Assembly: GCF_900095825.1 (NCBI RefSeq)
Contig: NZ_LT608315.1
Location: forward strand, 1,045,873-1,109,872
DNA: 64,000 nucleotides
Direction of reading: 5' to 3'
Source: Acidaminococcus massiliensis
Lineage (GTDB): Bacteria > Bacillota > Negativicutes > Acidaminococcales > Acidaminococcaceae
Shown one piece after another: positions 43,922 to 53,400 of this stretch; the first letter of the stretch is position 1; every line of letters begins with the position of its first letter. Both the position numbers and the translations under genes were made by a program. The notes under the pieces were generated by a model. It saw nothing but the letters and a program-made list of their open reading frames with translations. It made no database searches and had not been told where the DNA came from.

Positions 43922-45673
43922 ATGCATCTTTTAAAATGGAAGCGGATCCTGTTCCTGACCTTGGGCTGGCTGCTGGCTGCTGTTTCTCTGGCAGCAGCAG
44001 CCATTCCTACCATTGCCGTGGAAGAATTGAAACCGGGGATGAAGGGATATGGGAAAACAGTCATCCGGGGAGCGGATATCGAAACCTTTGATGTGGAAGT
44101 CCTGGGGGTCACCGGCACGGAAACCGGCGGGTACAACATCTTGATCAAGGCATCAGGTCCTCTCCTGAAAGAAAGCGGGGGCATCGCCCAGGGGATGAGC
44201 GGCAGCCCGGTTTACATCGACGGCCGGCTGGCTGGAGCCGTGGCCTATGGCCAGGCTTTTTCCGATCCCAACTACTGCTTCCTGACTCCCATCAATGAAA
44301 TGCTCCGTCTGTTTGACGAAACTGACCCCCGGCCTTCCGTATTCCTGCCCAAGAGCACGCCGCTCATGGTCAGCGGCTTCACCGCTGACGGAGTGGCCCA
44401 TCTGAACGAGGAACTCTCGCCGTTCGGGCTTACTTCTTATGCAGTGCCTGGAGGCACGGATGAACTGGACAGTGTCCAGCTGGAACCTGGCAGTTCCGTG
44501 GGCGTTTCTCTGGTCCGGGGAGATATGGTCATCGGTGCCATCGGCACCGTGACCTGGACCGACGATGAGGGACGGATCCTGGCCTTCGGGCACCCCTTTC
44601 TCCAGCACGGAGATTCCAACTATTTCATGACCAATGCCTGGATCTTTGCGTCCGTCCCCAACATCCAGAGTGCCTTCAAGGTGGGGACCCTGGGAAAGAC
44701 ACTGGGAAGGATCAGCCAGGACCGGCTCAGCGGCATTGCCGGCAAAGAAGGAGAAAATGCCCCCATCATTCCCATGTATGTTTCAGTGACGGACAAGGAC
44801 CGGGGACTGCACAAAAGCAGCAATGTCCAGCTGATCACGGATGAGGACCTGGTGCCCACTTTGGTGGACGGCGTCACCTACAATACCGTAAGCATGGCCA
44901 AGGACCGGAAGGGCGGCGGGACGTCCCGGATCCGGTTCACCATTACGGCGGAAGGTGAAAAGGAAGGCCCCATCCGCCTGCGCCGGGAAAACATGTTTTA
45001 CAGCGCCACGGATATCGGGAAACTGACGGATTCGGAGCTGAATGTGGCCACGGATATGCTCATGAACAACCGGTTCGACAAAGTGACCATCCAGGATATC
45101 AATGTGGATGTAGAAACCACTTCCGGCTGTGAAGTGGCAGAGATGCTGGGAGCGACGGCGCCGGCCACAGCTGTACAGGGAGGCATCCTGCCCATTACCC
45201 TGACTTTCAAACCCTACCGGTCGGAAGAAATCACCCGGACTGTCAATTTCAAAGTCCCGGACAAACAGCCGGCCGGCCCCATGAACCTGATTGTCCGCAG
45301 CGGCAATGCCACGGCATGGATCACCAAGGCCCTGTCCAGGAAGAACAGCCGGAACGGGGCCCAGGATGGAGGAGATGGGAACAGTGAGGACGAAACCGCC
45401 ATGTTCCAGTCTTCCCAGCGGCAGTTCAGAGATTTCCTTACGGAATTCAACGATATGGATGCCAATAATGAAGTGATCGTGGATCTAATGCCCACCTATG
45501 GGGACGAACGGCCCAGCCGCCGGGCAGCTGCCCGTTCTGCAGCTGGGAGCGGGAATGCCATGGGCAGTGCCCTTACCGGCCTCCTGAAAGGCAGCAAGTA
45601 CAAACAGAAATTCCCGCTGGATTTCATCATCACCGGGGAAAGCAATATTACCGTGGATGTGCAGAAGAGATAA
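43922..45673 (+). CDS. SpoIVB-type peptidase S55 domain protein
   Basis: 583 residues. A signal/anchor segment (ILFLTLGWLLAAVSLAAAA) leads into a peptidase S55 domain (about 25-230): GMKGYGKTVIRG, GGIAQGMSGSPVYIDG with the Ser nucleophile, and ILAFGHPFL with the likely His. The remaining 350 residues are mixed beta structure of unknown role. SpoIVB cleaves SpoIVFA during sporulation; in this diderm organism the enzyme must have another envelope target. AGGAGGA precedes ATG 43922; the open frame upstream runs through the terminator and is not coding. Confidence 0.82.
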   Translation: MHLLKWKRILFLTLGWLLAAVSLAAAAIPTIAVEELKPGMKGYGKTVIRGADIETFDVEVLGVTGTETGGYNILIKASGPLLKESGGIAQGMSGSPVYIDGRLAGAVAYGQAFSDPNYCFLTPINEMLRLFDETDPRPSVFLPKSTPLMVSGFTADGVAHLNEELSPFGLTSYAVPGGTDELDSVQLEPGSSVGVSLVRGDMVIGAIGTVTWTDDEGRILAFGHPFLQHGDSNYFMTNAWIFASVPNIQSAFKVGTLGKTLGRISQDRLSGIAGKEGENAPIIPMYVSVTDKDRGLHKSSNVQLITDEDLVPTLVDGVTYNTVSMAKDRKGGGTSRIRFTITAEGEKEGPIRLRRENMFYSATDIGKLTDSELNVATDMLMNNRFDKVTIQDINVDVETTSGCEVAEMLGATAPATAVQGGILPITLTFKPYRSEEITRTVNFKVPDKQPAGPMNLIVRSGNATAWITKALSRKNSRNGAQDGGDGNSEDETAMFQSSQRQFRDFLTEFNDMDANNEVIVDLMPTYGDERPSRRAAARSAAGSGNAMGSALTGLLKGSKYKQKFPLDFIITGESNITVDVQKR

Positions 45674-45701
45674 AAGGGGGTGTGAAAAAATCCATACCTC
45701 A

Positions 45702-45736
45702 GGCCGCGGGCCGCGGCTCACGTTTTGCGGCTCGTG
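45702..45736 (+). repeat. heptamer array G, five GC-rich units
   Basis: Two identical units GGCCGCG, then GCTCACG, TTTTGCG and GCTCGTG, in strict 7-base register, between the S55 gene and its terminator. More degenerate than the other arrays. Confidence 0.55.
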
Positions 45737-45739
45737 ACC

Positions 45740-45788
45740 AAAGGGGCTGTGAAGAAATGAATTTATCGTTTCTTCACAGCCCCTTTTT
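45740..45788 (+). terminator. terminator after the S55 peptidase gene
   Basis: An 18-base perfect stem (core GGGGCTGTGAAGAAA) with 11-base loop and T run. It belongs to a family of similar GGGGCTG hairpins in the window. Confidence 0.92.
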
Positions 45789-45812
45789 CTACAAATTTTC
45801 ATCTGGATAGGG

Positions 45813-45818
45813 TATAAT
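45813..45818 (+). promoter_or_regulatory. -10 box of the mla operon
   Basis: Consensus TATAAT 47 bases before mlaE, just after a terminator. The region 17 bases upstream (TACAAA) is a poor -35, so only the -10 is certain. Confidence 0.5.
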
Positions 45819-45864
45819 AATCTGTATACTGTTACCATTAGTTTGCTGTGAAGGAGCTGTTTCC

Positions 45865-46647
45865 ATGGGATACCGAGAACTTTGCCGCTGGGTCGGCCGG
45901 AACCTGGTGGATCTTTGTGCCCGTACCGGCCGTGTGGTCAAGCTGTTCCTGGAAACCTGCGCGGTGGCCAGAGCGGCGGACCGGCAGGAAGTCCTGCGTC
46001 AGATGGCCAAACTGGGAGCGGATTCCCTCCCCATCGTCAGCATGACGATCCTGTGTACCGGGATGGTCATGTCCGTCCAGACTGCCAAAGAATTCGTCCG
46101 CTTCGGGGCAGCGGATTCCGTAGGCGGAATCGTAGCCATTGCTATGGGACGGGAACTGGCACCCATCCTGACCGGGGTGGTGGTGGCCGGCCGGATCGGG
46201 GCAGCCATTGCGGCGGAAATCGGCACCATGAAGGTGACGGAACAGATCGATGCCCTGCGGGTCATGGCTGTAAGCCCCATCCGCTATCTGGTGGCCCCTC
46301 GGCTCCTGGCCATTGTCCTCATGATGCCCATCCTGGTGATCTATGCCAATCTGGTGGGGGACGTAGGAGGCTGGTTTGTGGCGGAGAATTATGCTGGGAT
46401 CAGTTCCCACATGTTCCTGGAAAGCGTCCGGGGCTTCATCGAGCCCTGGGATATCATCGGGGGACTGATCAAGGGGGCTTTTTTCGGAGCCATCATTGCC
46501 ATCATCGGCTGCCACAAGGGACTCACTGCCAAACAGGGAGCGGAAGGGGTTGGCCTGGCCACTACCAAATCGGTGGTGCTTTCCATCATCCTGATCTTCA
46601 TCGCCAATTATTTCCTGTCCGTGATCCTGTATGTCCATGGAGGCTGA
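45865..46647 (+). CDS. mlaE: MlaE-family ABC permease
   Basis: 260 residues, five or six membrane segments: CTGMVMSVQTAKEFVRFGA, MGRELAPILTGVVVAGRIGAAIAAEIGTM (family core), and GCHKGLTAKQGAEGVGLATTKSVV. Inner-membrane permease of the Mla lipid transport system that keeps outer-membrane lipid asymmetry. GAAGGAG precedes the ATG. First gene of mlaEFD. Confidence 0.93.
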   Translation: MGYRELCRWVGRNLVDLCARTGRVVKLFLETCAVARAADRQEVLRQMAKLGADSLPIVSMTILCTGMVMSVQTAKEFVRFGAADSVGGIVAIAMGRELAPILTGVVVAGRIGAAIAAEIGTMKVTEQIDALRVMAVSPIRYLVAPRLLAIVLMMPILVIYANLVGDVGGWFVAENYAGISSHMFLESVRGFIEPWDIIGGLIKGAFFGAIIAIIGCHKGLTAKQGAEGVGLATTKSVVLSIILIFIANYFLSVILYVHGG

Positions 46648-46648
46648 A

Positions 46649-47401
46649 ATGGAACGACCAGTCATTGAATTTCAGAAAGTGGATATGTCTTTCGGACCCA
46701 AAGTGGTCCTGGACCAGGTGAGCTTTTCCGTAGCCAGGGGAGAGACCTTGGCGGTCATCGGTCCTTCCGGCACCGGCAAAAGCACCGTACTGAAGATCCT
46801 CATCGGCCTGCTGAAGCCGCTGGGAGGCCATGTGCTGATCCAGGGCCAGCCGGTGGAAAATGATACGGAAGCCCAGTGGAACCAGCTGCGCCAGCATATG
46901 GGCATGGTGTTCCAGTATTCCGCTCTGTTCGATTTCCTGGATGTGGGAGAGAACGTGGCTTTTGGGCTGCGTCAGCATACCAGCATGTCGGAAGACGCCA
47001 TCCAGAAACGGGTGAAGGAGCTGCTGGAAGCGGTAGGCCTCGCCGGCAATGAGCATGTGTATCCGGCCCAGCTTTCCGGGGGCATGCAGAAACGAGTGGG
47101 ACTGGCCAGGGCCCTGGCGCTCCAGCCGGATATCATCCTGTATGACGAACCGACTGCAGGGCTGGATCCCATCATGGCCACCAACATCAGCCAGCTGATC
47201 CTGGACACCAAGAAAAAACTGGGCATTACCGGCGTACTGGTGACTCACGACATGGCTTCCGCTTTTCTCTGTGCGGACCGGATCCTGATGCTCAGCCATG
47301 GCCATATCGCTTTCTCCGGGACGGTGGAAGAAGCCAGACATACCCGGGAACCCCTGGTGCGGGCGTTCCTGCGCAGTGATATTTTGGAGGACAAGGAGTA
47401 A
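46649..47401 (+). CDS. mlaF: MlaF-family ABC ATPase
   Basis: 250 residues: Walker A IGPSGTGKST, Q-loop FQYSALFD, signature LSGGMQKRVGLARAL, Walker B ILYDEPTAGLDP, and switch His in VTHDM. Powers the MlaE permease. ATG 46649 is preferred (GGAGG five bases upstream), two bases after the mlaE stop; ATGs at 46631 and 46637 lie inside mlaE. Confidence 0.94.
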   Translation: MERPVIEFQKVDMSFGPKVVLDQVSFSVARGETLAVIGPSGTGKSTVLKILIGLLKPLGGHVLIQGQPVENDTEAQWNQLRQHMGMVFQYSALFDFLDVGENVAFGLRQHTSMSEDAIQKRVKELLEAVGLAGNEHVYPAQLSGGMQKRVGLARALALQPDIILYDEPTAGLDPIMATNISQLILDTKKKLGITGVLVTHDMASAFLCADRILMLSHGHIAFSGTVEEARHTREPLVRAFLRSDILEDKE

Positions 47402-47402
47402 A

Positions 47403-48659
47403 ATGATGAAAGCAGATGAAGTCAAAGTCGGTGCAGTCACCTTGGGCGGCATTGTCATCCTGGCCCTGATGCTGACCTTCCTGGGGGTGTTCAGCTTTGC
47501 CGGGCGCACCTATAAGCTGAATGTGATGTTCGACGATGTAAACGGCCTGAAGGTGGGCAATGAAGTCCGGTTTGCCGGGGTCCCAGTGGGGAAGGTGGAT
47601 GACATCATCGTGGACGGATCCAAGGTGAAAGTGGTCATGAAAATGGATGAAAAACAGAAGATTCCCCGCAATTCCCAGTTTGCCATCGGCATGGACGGGG
47701 TCATGGGGACCAAATTCGTCACCATTGCGCCTCCCAAAATCGCTACGGGCCTGGTATTCAAAGCTGGAGAGACCATTACCGGCCAGCAGGCAGGGGGCAT
47801 CGACAAACTGATGGATTCTTCCGGACGGGTCCTGGACAAGCTGGAAGTGGTGGTAGATGCCTTCAGCAATGTGTTCGGCGACAAGAAGGTCCAGAAATCC
47901 ATGCGGGAAGGTTTTGTCCAGACCGGGGAAGTAGCCAAGAATATGAATGACTTCACCAAAGCCTTGGCCACTATGGCCCAGCAGAATCAGGGAGATATCC
48001 ATACCATGGTGGGACAGATGAAGGAAATGTCCATCCACATGAACAGCATCATGGATAAGGCGGATGCCAATGGGGCGACAGGCCAGAATGTGGCTGCCAT
48101 GGCGGCCAATATGGCGGATGCCAGCAAGAAGATCCAAAATACGGCGGAGGCCCTCCAGAATGTGGTCACCGACCCTCAGACCCAGCAGGACCTGAAAGAG
48201 ACCATCCACCATGCCAAATCTACCACCGTAAAGGCGGATAAGATCCTGGGAGTGGTCACCGATGCCCAGGTCCAGGCGGATGTGCTCTACAACGACAAAA
48301 AAGGCAAATGGCGGACGGATATGGGGGTGAAACTGCCCCTGAAGGAAGACAGTTATGCCTATCTGGGCGTTTCTGACATCGGCGACCGGGACAAGGTGGA
48401 TTTCCATTATAACAAAAAGCTGAACAAATACATCTGGGGCCGGGCCGGAGTCATGGAAGGAGAATTCGGTGTAGGGGCCGATTGGGTCCTGTCACCGAAA
48501 TTCAAGCTGTTCACCGACTTCTACGACTTCGACGATGCCAAGCTGAAAGTGGGCGCGGAATGGGCTTTCAGCCCGAATTTGTCTTTGATCGGAGAGAGCA
48601 TGGATGTGCTGGATCACGGGTCCGATACGGCTTATCTGGGTATCCGAGCCAGATTTTGA
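47403..48659 (+). CDS. mlaD: MlaD-family MCE protein with long helix and C-terminal outer-membrane barrel
   Basis: 418 residues, over twice the proteobacterial MlaD. One membrane anchor (GAVTLGGIVILALMLTFLGVF), an MCE domain at about 38-115 (FDDVNGLKVGNEVRFAGVPVGKV), a helical section of about 190 residues, and a C-terminal stretch of alternating strands (about 320-418) ending in Phe (LGIRARF), the usual outer-membrane barrel signature. The same arrangement is described for Veillonella parvula, where one protein bridges both membranes and replaces MlaC and MlaA. AAGGAG precedes the ATG. Confidence 0.92.
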   Translation: MMKADEVKVGAVTLGGIVILALMLTFLGVFSFAGRTYKLNVMFDDVNGLKVGNEVRFAGVPVGKVDDIIVDGSKVKVVMKMDEKQKIPRNSQFAIGMDGVMGTKFVTIAPPKIATGLVFKAGETITGQQAGGIDKLMDSSGRVLDKLEVVVDAFSNVFGDKKVQKSMREGFVQTGEVAKNMNDFTKALATMAQQNQGDIHTMVGQMKEMSIHMNSIMDKADANGATGQNVAAMAANMADASKKIQNTAEALQNVVTDPQTQQDLKETIHHAKSTTVKADKILGVVTDAQVQADVLYNDKKGKWRTDMGVKLPLKEDSYAYLGVSDIGDRDKVDFHYNKKLNKYIWGRAGVMEGEFGVGADWVLSPKFKLFTDFYDFDDAKLKVGAEWAFSPNLSLIGESMDVLDHGSDTAYLGIRARF

Positions 48660-48681
48660 TAAAAGTTTAAGAAGTGTTTGG

Positions 48682-48710
48682 TTGACTTTACTTTTTCAAC
48701 TGATTATAAT
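48682..48710 (+). promoter_or_regulatory. promoter of the tolC-like gene
   Basis: TTGACT (48682-48687), 17 bases, TATAAT (48705-48710). Near-consensus. Confidence 0.8.
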
Positions 48711-48718
48711 AATAAAAG

Positions 48719-48734
48719 CTGACTAGGTAGTCAG
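48719..48734 (+). promoter_or_regulatory. palindromic operator candidate at the tolC start site
   Basis: CTGACTA-GG-TAGTCAG, a perfect 7+7 palindrome eight bases after the -10 box, covering the expected transcript start. This position is typical for a TetR- or MarR-type repressor; none is encoded nearby. Confidence 0.55.
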
Positions 48735-48755
48735 AAAGTACAGGAGGGTCCGATA

Positions 48756-50096
48756 GTGAAGCATTTCCATACGAAAAGCATGATTCTGAGCGCTGTCATC
48801 TTAAGCGCCCTTTCTATCCATACAGTGGGAGCGGCCACCCCGGAAACCGTGAACCTGGATCTGGGCAAAGCCGTACGCATGGCCCTGGACAACAATTCCA
48901 GCGTGAAGATCTCCGCGGCGGAACTGGATGCGGCCAAGGCGGAACTGGATCAGGCCAAGGGAGCCCGGTGGGGGTCCATCGACTTCAACCATTACAGTGG
49001 CCGGTCGGAAAACTACAAAGCCACCCAGACAGTCCCTGTTTATGGAGGAGGGAACCAGGTCATCGGGTACCACAGGACAGCCAACAGCCATACCAATACG
49101 GTGAGCATCTCTGTGCCCATCTACACCGGCGGCCGTCTGGAAGGCGCCATCGACCAGGCCAAAAAGAATCTGGATTACTACCAGTATGGCATGAGCAGTT
49201 CCTACCAGACCACCCGGTACAATGCGGAAAAGGGCTATTATGATGTGCTCCAGGCCGCCAATACCGTGAACCTGGACAAGGAAACCGTGGACCGGCTGGA
49301 TGAACATCTAAAGAATACCCAGGCTCAATTTGCCGTGGGTGTAGTGGCCAAAGCCGACGTGCTCCGTTCCCAGGTGGAACTGGTCAACGCCCAGCAGACC
49401 CTGACCCAGGCGGAAAACAGCTATGAAGTGGCGGTTTCCTCCCTGAACAACGTGATCGGGCTGCCCACTGCTACCCGGCTGAACCTGAGCCAGGGACTGG
49501 AATACAAGCCCAACGATTATACCCTGGACAACTGTGTGACCTACGCCATGGCCAACCGGCCGGAAATCCACCAGGCAGAAGCGTCCGTAGGCATGGCCAA
49601 GGCCGCCCAGAAAATTGCCAACGCCGGCAGCCTGCCTCAACTGAGTCTGGGAGCTTCCAACGAATGGAGCAATGATACTTTCCCAGGCCAGGACCGTGAC
49701 AATTGGGCCCTGGGCGTGACCCTGACCCAGAACATCTGGGATTACGGGGTCAATGCGGCCAAGGTCCGGGAAGCTAAGGCCAATGTGGTAAAAGCCCAGG
49801 AAAGCTATCGGCAGATCAGCGATCAGGTGCGTCTGGCTGTACGGACCAGCTACCTGAGCATGCGGGAAGCTGAAAAGCGGATCAAGACTACGGAAGTGGC
49901 TGTGGCCCAGGCAGAAGAAGATTACCGCATCGCCCAGCTCCGGTACCGGGCCGGTGTGGGGACCAACACCGATGTGATGGACGCCTCCGTGGCCCTCACT
50001 ACTGCCAAGAACAACTACATCCAGGCTTTGTACGACTACAATACTTCCACCGCTCTGCTGGAACAGAGCATGGGTGTTCCTGTGGAAAACGAATAA
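48756..50096 (+). CDS. tolC: TolC-family outer-membrane efflux protein
   Basis: 446 residues: signal peptide (ILSAVILSALSIHTVGAA) and two OEP repeats with long helices and strands (VNLDLGKAVRMALDNNSSVKI; LGVTLTQNIWDYG; VDMD-like TNTDVMDASVALTTAKNNYIQALYDYNTS). Trimeric outer-membrane channel for type I secretion or drug efflux. GTG start at 48756 with AGGAGGG upstream. In Negativicutes it sits in the envelope cluster with mla, tamB and bamA. Confidence 0.9.
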   Translation: MKHFHTKSMILSAVILSALSIHTVGAATPETVNLDLGKAVRMALDNNSSVKISAAELDAAKAELDQAKGARWGSIDFNHYSGRSENYKATQTVPVYGGGNQVIGYHRTANSHTNTVSISVPIYTGGRLEGAIDQAKKNLDYYQYGMSSSYQTTRYNAEKGYYDVLQAANTVNLDKETVDRLDEHLKNTQAQFAVGVVAKADVLRSQVELVNAQQTLTQAENSYEVAVSSLNNVIGLPTATRLNLSQGLEYKPNDYTLDNCVTYAMANRPEIHQAEASVGMAKAAQKIANAGSLPQLSLGASNEWSNDTFPGQDRDNWALGVTLTQNIWDYGVNAAKVREAKANVVKAQESYRQISDQVRLAVRTSYLSMREAEKRIKTTEVAVAQAEEDYRIAQLRYRAGVGTNTDVMDASVALTTAKNNYIQALYDYNTSTALLEQSMGVPVENE

Positions 50097-50110
50097 GGTC
50101 GACTGTGATC

Positions 50111-50142
50111 AAAGGGGCTGTTGCGCAAGCAACAGCCCCTTT
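50111..50142 (+). terminator. terminator after tolC
   Basis: AAAGGGGCTGTTGC, four-base loop GCAA, GCAACAGCCCCTTT, followed by T-rich sequence. Confidence 0.92.
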
Positions 50143-50237
50143 CCTTTTTCCCCCTATACCTGGTATACTTATATTATGCATGAATAATTAATCAATTCAC
50201 ATTTCCCTTGTAAGCGGCTGGGCGGCAGCCCGCGCTC

Positions 50238-50354
50238 TATATCCGCCCTTTTCAAGGGTGTAAGCAGGGTACATCTGCTTTAGCGGATAGCGAGGTCGAT
50301 TATGCCGCAGCTGGAAAACATGGGTTGGCCGCCCTCTTTTATATCCGCCCTTTT
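50238..50354 (+). repeat. direct repeat of a small hairpin in the tamB leader
   Basis: TATATCCGCCCTTTT occurs at 50238-50252 and 50340-50354, each copy leading into a CCTT/AAGG mini-hairpin. The 50143-50438 gap otherwise holds a possible TATACT box near 50162, array H, and no gene I can support. Confidence 0.6.
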
Positions 50355-50391
50355 TAAGGACGGAGGACCATGCGCAGCATGGTGGTGGATG

Positions 50392-50426
50392 CCACGACAA
50401 ACGACCCACGACTCACGATGAACGAT
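50392..50426 (+). repeat. heptamer array H, NNACGAY x5
   Basis: Five tandem units of NNACGAY (CCACGAC twice) immediately before the ribosome site of tamB. The open frame through it is not treated as coding. Confidence 0.75.
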
Positions 50427-50438
50427 ATGGAGGCCCTC

Positions 50439-53400
50439 ATGGGTACCAATAGAAAAAAACGGCTGGCAGTCCTGGCTGGGGTCCTGGTCCTGCTCTATCT
50501 GATCCTGTGGAAGGTGATCCTTCCTGCAGGGCTGGAACGGGCCATTCCCCTGGTGGAAGATACGGCCGGAGAATATCTCAATGGACAGCTGCAGATGGAA
50601 ACCATGGAAGTGGGTCCGGATCTGACTTTTACTGCCCGGAATCTGCGGCTGGCAGATCAGGGAGGGAAGCTGGTGGCGGAAGTACCGGCTCTTTCCCTGC
50701 ATCTGGATCCCCTGAAGCTCCTTACCGGTAGCGGCACCCTGGGTATGGTTTCCCGGATCACTCTGGAGGGACCTCGGCTGTTTTTGGTCCAGGATGAACG
50801 GCAGGAATGGAATATAGCCCATCTGCTGAAAGAAAGCCAGAGTTCCAGTACGGAATTCAAGGGAATGATCGTCCTGAAAAACGGAACGGTGGATCTGCAG
50901 CTGCCTTATGGGAACTGGCAGGCCGGTGTGGATGGGACCATCGATCCTTCCCGCAACCCAGTTTTCGGATTGGATCTGGAGGTTTCCCGAAAGGGGCAGA
51001 CCATCCGGGTTTCCGGGAACCTAGATACCAGCCGGCAGGGAACGTTGACGGCTCGGACGGATTTCCTGTCTCTCCAGGACTTCAGCCCACTGGTGGAACA
51101 TTTCCTTCCGGTGACAGGGATCCGGGGCGCGGTGGGCGATACTTCCATTACCTGGACCAACAATGCGGATGGCAGCCGGCTCTCTGGCAATGTCCAGCTG
51201 CATCAGATAGGGGCAGTCTATGCCTGGCAGGGGAAGGAAATTGCCCTGACGGCAGAAGGAGGACTTTCCTTTGCGCAGCTCCACCTGCAGGCCCGAGATC
51301 TGGACGTGACGGTAAACGGACAAAGGGCCCGGCTGTCCGGAGGAGTGGACTTGACGGATCTCCAAAATCCCCGGGCAGACCGGCTCCAGGTGGAACTGGA
51401 TGGCTTCGAGCTGGGAGCTCTGCCCTTGGATCTTCCCGTTTCCGGCAGTCTCAGCGGAAGCATGGCTGTGGATGGAACGAAAGAAAATTTGACAGGGAAT
51501 GGCACCTTCACCAGTCCGTCCCTGACTTTCCAGGATTATGAGGCGGAGCAGGTGACCCTGCCCTTTTCCTTCCGGAGCCATCGGGTGGAGACGGATGGCG
51601 CCAAAGCCAGCCTGGGAGGAGGATCCGTGCTGGCGAAGGCTTCTTATGATTGGGAATCCCGTGAGGGGCAGGCTGCCCTTACCTTGGAGCAGGTGGATGG
51701 GGGGATGTTTGCGCCCCGTCTGGGCAGCCTGATCTTGGACGGGACCCTGTATGCCGCCGGTCAGTATGGAGACGGAAAACTTACGATGGAAACCGTTTCC
51801 AGTGATCTGTCCCTTTCCTGGGGGAACCTGAAGCTCCAGGAAATCGCCTTGGATGGTACCCTGGACGGCAGCAACCTGACCCTCAGCCGGCTTTCCGCCT
51901 ATACAGAAGAAGGGGGCGCCCTGGCCGGCAGCGGCAGCCTGCAGGACGGCCGGCTCCAAGGGGACCTGTATGTCACCGGGCTGCCGGTGGATCCTCTCTT
52001 GAGAGTGCTGGGCCAGGAGGGCAGGGGAAACCTGTCCGGGCACCTCACCTTGGGCGGCAGCCTAGAACGTCCCCAGGCTTTTGGGGCCTTCTCCTTCCAG
52101 GATGGAGAACTGCTGGGCCAGACTATCCAGGAGGCCCATGGGGCCGTGGAATGGAAGGACCAGAAGGCCGGGTTCCACAATGTGGAAGTCACCCTGGACC
52201 AGGGATCCCATATCTTGGACGGCACCGTGGACCTTTCCGGCAGTGAACCGCTGTTGGAGCTGAAGCTGGAGACCAGGGGCATACGGTTGGAACCGTTCAG
52301 CCAGGCGTTCCAGTCTCCCTGGCCGGTGACCGGGAACCTGACCAACACCATTACGGTGAAAGGGCCTCTGTCCAATCCTTCCTTTACCGGCCATGTCCAT
52401 GCCTGGGATGGCTCTGTGAACAAATTCCTGGTGGACGAAGTGGACGGAGATTACACCTATGATGGGAAAATCCTGCAGCTGAAAAACTTCCGTGCCCAGG
52501 CCCTGACTTGCAGCGCCCAGTTCAGCGGTACGGTCAGCCGGGACGGTTTCCTGGATATCGGCATCGATGCCAAAAACATCAATCTGCTGCGGCTGCCTTG
52601 GCTCAAGGACAGTGTTGACCTAGCCGGCAATGTGAACTTCAGCGGCAGCATCACCGGCCATACCAGTCGACCTCAGTTCCAGGGGGTACTGTCTTCGGAT
52701 TCCGTCCTGATCAACGGGGTGGAGTTCACCGGCCTGGCCCTGTCTTTCCAGAGCCAGGCGGGCCATGTGAATACTTTCCAGGGGACTTTCCAGCAAAAGA
52801 CCGGAGGGGACTATGCTCTGAAGGCTCGTTTCGATTTCGATCGGAAACTGTTCCAGTGGACCGTGGACGTGACCCGGGGCAACGTACGCTCCCTGCTCCA
52901 GATGGGCGGCATCAAGGCGGATGTGGACGGTTATCTGTCCGGACGCATCGAAGCCAATCCAGACGGCCCCCGTACGGGCATGACCATCATCGGCAAGGTG
53001 GAAGACGGGAAAGTGGCTGGGGTGCCCTTTGCTTCTGCAGATTTCGACATCTATACCCATCTGGGCCAGTGGAAGATCCGAAAGCTCCAAGCCCAGGAAA
53101 GCGGCGGCGGGCTCATTGCCGCCCAAGGGAATTTCAATCTGAAGGAACGGACCATCGACTTGGAACTGGCCACCAGTGAAGCCAATGCCAAACTTCTCAC
53201 CGTGGGGATGGACAATCCTCCGGAAGTCAGCGGAAAACTGAATATCGTGGCCCAGCTGAAGGGGAATCTGGATGATCCCAACGGGAACTTCTCTCTGGAA
53301 ATGAAAGAAGGCAGCATCAGCGGGATGGCTTTTGACAGCCTGTACGGCATGGTGACCCTGCGGAATGACATGTTCCATCTGGATCAGTTCCTGATCCAGC

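Noticed and set aside
50370-50438. N-terminal extension of TamB from 50370
   Set aside because: It is a translation of heptamer array H; the membrane anchor and ribosome site fit ATG 50439.
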